This document shows positions 60,514-64,000 of a stretch of DNA of 64,000 nucleotides, in pieces. The notes under the pieces were generated by a model that saw only the letters and a list, made by a program, of their open reading frames with translations, made no database searches and was not told the origin of the DNA. Every line of letters begins with the position of its first letter. The first letter of the stretch is position 1. This DNA comes from ECT2AJA-110-A sp035399845. GTDB lineage: Bacteria > Planctomycetota > Phycisphaerae > UBA1845 > UTPLA1. The position numbers and the translations under genes were made by a program. The stretch covers positions 124,001 through 188,000 of the forward strand of contig DAOPJV010000002.1 in NCBI GenBank assembly GCA_035399845.1. Direction: 5' to 3'.

Positions 60514-63500
60514 TCAGGGCGTCAGAATCAGGTCCATGAAGGCCTGGATATCGAGACCGTTGATGGCGCCGTCTTCATTGACGTCGGCGGCGCACTGCTG
60601 ATCCGCCGTGCCCGAGGCCGGGTCGAGCAGGAGCGCGCTCATCGCCGCGGCGTCGGCGAATTCGACGACACCGTTGGCGTCCACGTCGCCAAGCTGAAGA
60701 CTCCCGCACGGCGTGTCGCAGACATCGCCGATACCGTCGCCGTCGGTGTCGGCCTGATCCGGATTGGCCGCGCTCGGGCAGTTGTCGCACGCGTCGCCGA
60801 TCCCGTCGCCGTCGGAATCGAGACCGACCGGCGTGACGGAAACGTTCATCTGGAANNNNNNNNNNNNNNNNNNNNNNNNNNNNNNNNNNNNNNNNNNNNN
60901 NNNNNNNNNNNNNNNNNNNNNNNNNNNNNNNNNNNNNNNNNNNNNNNNNNNNNNNCCGGCGCCGTCGATCGTCGCGTTCGTCGTGGAACCGGTGTAGGCG
61001 CCCGCCGTCACGGGAGTCGCATTCGCACAGTTGTCGTTGACCGCATTGGGAGCGCAGCTCACGTCCAGTTCAAAGTCGCCGTTTGCGCCGTTATAGCCAC
61101 TGATGCGCAATAGGTATTGCCCACCGCCTGTAACCGGCCATGCGATCAGACTGGTCGTACTTATGCCGCCGCAGCCGTCGTCGTTGCAGGCCAGTTCGCT
61201 GCCGCCGCAACCGTCCAGGACCGACAGCACCGTATCGAACGTGGTGGCGGCGCCGCAGGTGTGCGCCGTCGCGACGCCATCGCACGTGGCCGTGTACAGA
61301 TACCAGACGTCCGGCGAGCTGTTCGAATTGCCGCAAGTGGCGCCGCCGTCGTTGGTCGCCAGGATGGCGCTTCCCGAAACGACGCCGTCGCCAATCGCTG
61401 TGGCGCTGGCGCAATCGTCATTCGTCGGTCTGCTGACTCCCTGAAACTCGAAGGCGCCGATATCGAGGTACGTCAGCGTTCCCGTCCCCGTGTCCGCCGT
61501 GCCGATATCGTCATGGGTTCGCGGGTCGCCGTTCAGATCGAACCCTGAGCCGCCGACCGCCACAAAGACATTGTTGTCCGCGGCGTCGATGCCGAGCGAG
61601 CCGGCAGCCAGGCGGTAGTCGCCGTTTCCGGCGTCGACGAATGTCGGCGCGCCGTCGATGTTGTCGCCGGTGGCGGCGGTATAAAGCGAGCGCGACGCGT
61701 TCAGCGTCCCGCCAAACTGGAGTTGGATTGAGCCGACGACGACCGAGTTGGTCAGGTTAATTGTGCCGCCGAAGGGCGAGATCGCCGCGGTGGAAGCCAT
61801 GATCGTACAGTTGACGATGTCCGCGGATACGGCGCCATCGATTCGAAGCGCCCTTGAGACGTCGTTGTCGGCGAACAGACACTGCACGAATTTCAGAGGG
61901 ACGCCATCTCCCTTGACTCCGTCCCCTGCATCGAACCCACCAACAAACATGCATCGACTGAATGTTGGCGCCGCGGCCGGACCGTTGGCAAACACGTGCG
62001 CCGAACCGCCGGACGGGCCTGTGCTGTTGTCGCGAAACGTGACGCCGCTGAAGGTAGGTGATGTGTTTCTGATGCGAACGGCGCCCGCGCCGCTAAGTTC
62101 GTCGCCGTCGCCATTGCGCAGCGTAAGGTCCAGAATCTGCGTCGCCGACGATTGCCCCGTGTTGTGAAGTCTCAAAATGGGATTGGCGGGATTCGCGGCG
62201 CCTCCGCCGTCAATGAACGTCAGATCGCGCCCCGCGCCACGAAGCGTGACGTTGACATTGAGCGGGAAAGTGATGTCGTCTTCGAAGAACGTGCAGGCGC
62301 CGAGTTCAATGACGTTACCGTTCGCAGCCGCGTTGAGCGCCGCCTGAATCGTCGGATAGTACGCGTCCTGCGTGACGTTCCAGACGTTCGGCGAGTCCGG
62401 GCACGAGTCGCAGTCGTTGGGGATTCCGTCGCCGTCGGAGTCAATCGTGTCGTCAAAACCCGGGCAGACGTCATCCGTATCGCAAACGCCGTCACCGTCC
62501 GCGTCCAGGCAGACGCCGACCGTGACAGTGTCGGAATTGACGTCATATTCAACGAACCATGGTAAGCCGTCGGGGAAGTTCACCGAGTCGAATGCGCCGC
62601 TCAGCGCGCCGGCGGTCAGAATGACGAACGAGTCGCCAGGCTGTGCGGTGAAGCCCGCGGAGTAGACGATGTCGAGCGTTCCGCCAAGCGTCGCATTACC
62701 GCTGACGATGAGCTGATCGTGGTCGGAACCCGGTGCGAAGCCGCCGATTTCGACCGCCAGGGTCGACCCGCTGTTGAATGTGGCGGCGCCGAGCGTGAAG
62801 TCGCCGGCGCTGGCGCCGGGCTCGATCGTCCCGCCTGACTGAACCGTCACGTGACCTGACGCGCTCCCGGTTCCGCCGAGCGTCGCGTCCGCCTGCACTG
62901 TGACCTGGCCGGCTCCTGTTCCTGAACCGCTGGCGTTGTTGATCAGCAGCTTGCCGCCCAGCACCTCCGTGCCGCCGGTGTACGTATTCGCGGCGGTCAG
63001 CGTCTGCACGCCGGCGCCGAGCTTGTGCACCGCTCCTGTTCCACTGATGACGCCCGCGTAGAGCGCGTCGGCGTTGTTCTCTCCGACGCCCAGGTGCGCG
63101 TTGAGCGTGACATTGCCGACGCCGGTGAGGCCGCCGACTTCCTCGGCGTCGATGACGACCAGCGTGCCGTTGGATTCCACATCTATGTTGGTGGTGCTCG
63201 AAATGGCATAGTTCTGGGCAACTTCCAGTGTCCCTCGCGTAATCGTTATGTCGCCGAGGTAGGCGGCGTTGTTGTCGATGAGGGCCAGCGTGCCGTTGCC
63301 GAGTTTGGTCAAGTCGAAGCTGCTCGACATTGCGCCCGCCAGGATCACCTTATGCGAGCCGCCGATGGTCCAGTCGGCCGCCCCGGAGAGCGCCACGTTA
63401 GTGGCGATGATGTGCTCCTGACCCGAAGTTCCGGCCGTGACAAGAAGGTCCTCGAACGTGAGTCTCACATTGTTTCCAAACAGTACGACATTGTCGTTGT

Positions 63501-63876
63501 TATCCAGATGGATGCTGCGCGCGACGCCGTCCTGATCGACGGTGACGTTCAGGACAGACGCCGAACCGGAGTCGATGAAGACGTCATCGTTGACGCCCGG
63601 TACCCCGATTGGATTCCAGACATTTGGATTACTCCAAATGTACGGGCCGGGAACAAGCCCGCCGTTCCACAACTTCTGCGCCGCCATCGCCGGCGTCGCC
63701 AATGCGCCGACGATCATTACAAGCAGCGCTTGCCGGAGATGACAACTGGAACGCGCGAGTTCTCTCCCGAAGCGCCGTTGCGCCGATTCGCACGCCTTGT
63801 CCTGCGCCAACATCCCACACGAACGCTGCCCGCTGCGGCGTCCTTGTCGTTCGATCTTCCGTCCCGTCGTGTTCAT
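60514..63876 (-). CDS. Secreted autotransporter-strand / beta-helix protein with dockerin-like end (gap inside)
   Basis: This protein is about 1,120 residues as assembled. A long basic N-terminus and signal peptide (LLVMIVGALATPAMA-AQ) are followed by autotransporter-associated beta-strand repeats (LTAANTYTGGTEVLGGKLLIN; region ~70-440). Thrombospondin type 3-like Ca repeats come next (DADGDGVCDTDD, ~455), then a beta-helix (~505-800) and two jelly-roll-like repeats matching those of the astacin-like neighbour. The second repeat contains the N gap. More type 3 repeats and a dockerin-like end (VNEDGAINGLDIQAFMDLIL) finish it. No autotransporter barrel is present. ATG 63876 has AAAGGTGAG about 7 bases upstream. 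It is probably extracellular; its role is unknown. Confidence 0.8.
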   Translation of the reverse strand: MNTTGRKIERQGRRSGQRSCGMLAQDKACESAQRRFGRELARSSCHLRQALLVMIVGALATPAMAAQKLWNGGLVPGPYIWSNPNVWNPIGVPGVNDDVFIDSGSASVLNVTVDQDGVARSIHLDNNDNVVLFGNNVRLTFEDLLVTAGTSGQEHIIATNVALSGAADWTIGGSHKVILAGAMSSSFDLTKLGNGTLALIDNNAAYLGDITITRGTLEVAQNYAISSTTNIDVESNGTLVVIDAEEVGGLTGVGNVTLNAHLGVGENNADALYAGVISGTGAVHKLGAGVQTLTAANTYTGGTEVLGGKLLINNASGSGTGAGQVTVQADATLGGTGSASGHVTVQSGGTIEPGASAGDFTLGAATFNSGSTLAVEIGGFAPGSDHDQLIVSGNATLGGTLDIVYSAGFTAQPGDSFVILTAGALSGAFDSVNFPDGLPWFVEYDVNSDTVTVGVCLDADGDGVCDTDDVCPGFDDTIDSDGDGIPNDCDSCPDSPNVWNVTQDAYYPTIQAALNAAANGNVIELGACTFFEDDITFPLNVNVTLRGAGRDLTFIDGGGAANPANPILRLHNTGQSSATQILDLTLRNGDGDELSGAGAVRIRNTSPTFSGVTFRDNSTGPSGGSAHVFANGPAAAPTFSRCMFVGGFDAGDGVKGDGVPLKFVQCLFADNDVSRALRIDGAVSADIVNCTIMASTAAISPFGGTINLTNSVVVGSIQLQFGGTLNASRSLYTAATGDNIDGAPTFVDAGNGDYRLAAGSLGIDAADNNVFVAVGGSGFDLNGDPRTHDDIGTADTGTGTLTYLDIGAFEFQGVSRPTNDDCASATAIGDGVVSGSAILATNDGGATCGNSNSSPDVWYLYTATCDGVATAHTCGAATTFDTVLSVLDGCGGSELACNDDGCGGISTTSLIAWPVTGGGQYLLRISGYNGANGDFELDVSCAPNAVNDNCANATPVTAGAYTGSTTNATIDGAXXXXXXXXXXXXXXXXXXXXXXXXXXXXXXXXXXFQMNVSVTPVGLDSDGDGIGDACDNCPSAANPDQADTDGDGIGDVCDTPCGSLQLGDVDANGVVEFADAAAMSALLLDPASGTADQQCAADVNEDGAINGLDIQAFMDLILTP
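60856..60955. other. Assembly gap (100 Ns)
   Basis: Exactly 100 Ns, a usual placeholder for a gap of unknown size. It falls inside the second copy of a repeated domain, the kind of place where short-read assembly breaks. Alignment with the intact first copy suggests that about 265-270 bases are missing. Confidence 0.95.
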
Positions 63877-64000
63877 GCGGTTATCTCACCTTTCATGTGC
63901 CAAAGGTTCTCGTCCACCGGCCGGCGCCTCCGCCGCTACCACCCCGAACACGAAGCTCGGTGGCTCGACCCTTCACAAAATCCGCAGGGAATCCCGGCCC
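63877..64000. other. Right-edge region upstream of the 63876 gene
   Basis: This holds the 5' leader of the minus-strand gene, including its SD. No other gene or clear promoter is seen before the window ends. Confidence 0.4.

Noticed and set aside
51072..63876. A cellulosome-like system based on dockerin-like ends
   Set aside because: No cohesin or scaffoldin domain is seen, and these EF-hand ends are common in planctomycetes without cohesins.
60514..63876. Type V autotransporter
   Set aside because: Autotransporter-type strand repeats are present but there is no C-terminal barrel; the protein ends in a dockerin-like motif.
1..64000. tRNA, rRNA, CRISPR, insertion sequence or prophage
   Set aside because: No T-loop-like sequence outside genes, no spaced direct repeats, no transposase, integrase or phage structural gene was found by reading.

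Overview
The window looks like one contig or scaffold from a GC-rich planctomycete, most likely a Phycisphaerae-type lineage. The evidence is a MoxR / DUF58 / BatA / VWA gene block, very large secreted TPR proteins, pilin-like proteins ending in a divergent H-x9-DG-type motif, and secreted proteins ending in the short EF-hand (dockerin-like) motif NGLDIQAF. Genes are dense on both strands. I found no rRNA, tRNA, CRISPR array, insertion sequence or phage. A run of 100 Ns (60856-60955) marks an assembly gap, so this is draft sequence.

1-14.8 kb is mostly core: a secreted unknown plus a thermonuclease-like protein, fbp, prfA, rpmE, a Nudix hydrolase and an M50 membrane protease. It continues with a lipid-flavoured group (sterol-desaturase-type hydroxylase, PaaK/CapK-type ligase, fatty acid desaturase, alpha/beta hydrolase), a phytase-like propeller divergent from clpS, and a lone molybdate-type ABC ATPase.

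14.9-29 kb holds a minus-strand run (TPR protein, holA, lipoprotein, methyltransferase-like protein), a small lipoprotein, an SDR with a tiny Cys-rich membrane protein, and a DinB protein. It then has a second minus-strand run (UVR-motif protein, MazG-like, pilin-like, coiled membrane protein) and a histidine kinase / SGNH hydrolase pair divergent from an exported protein. A WbpM/PglF-type sugar dehydratase follows on the plus strand at 29-31 kb.

31.3-50.5 kb is the most striking part: one minus-strand block beginning with a secreted TPR protein of about 3,646 residues. It continues with a three-TM protein with a Cys cluster, MoxR ATPase, DUF58, BatA-like VWA and a double-VWA protein, joined by overlaps or very short gaps apart from one 175-bp gap. 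It resembles a Bacteroides-type Bat operon in which the small TPR partners are replaced by one giant periplasmic TPR scaffold with Gly/Tyr/Trp/Met-rich loops. The function is unknown.

51-64 kb is a cluster of secreted, EF-hand-ended proteins: a propeller-like protein, a Cys-repeat protein, an astacin-like metalloprotease with four jelly-roll-like repeats and a beta-helix, and an autotransporter-strand/beta-helix protein carrying the same repeat. A hotdog thioesterase sits among them. Starts were chosen by Shine-Dalgarno (SD) match and N-terminal signals; several genes appear to use GTG or TTG.
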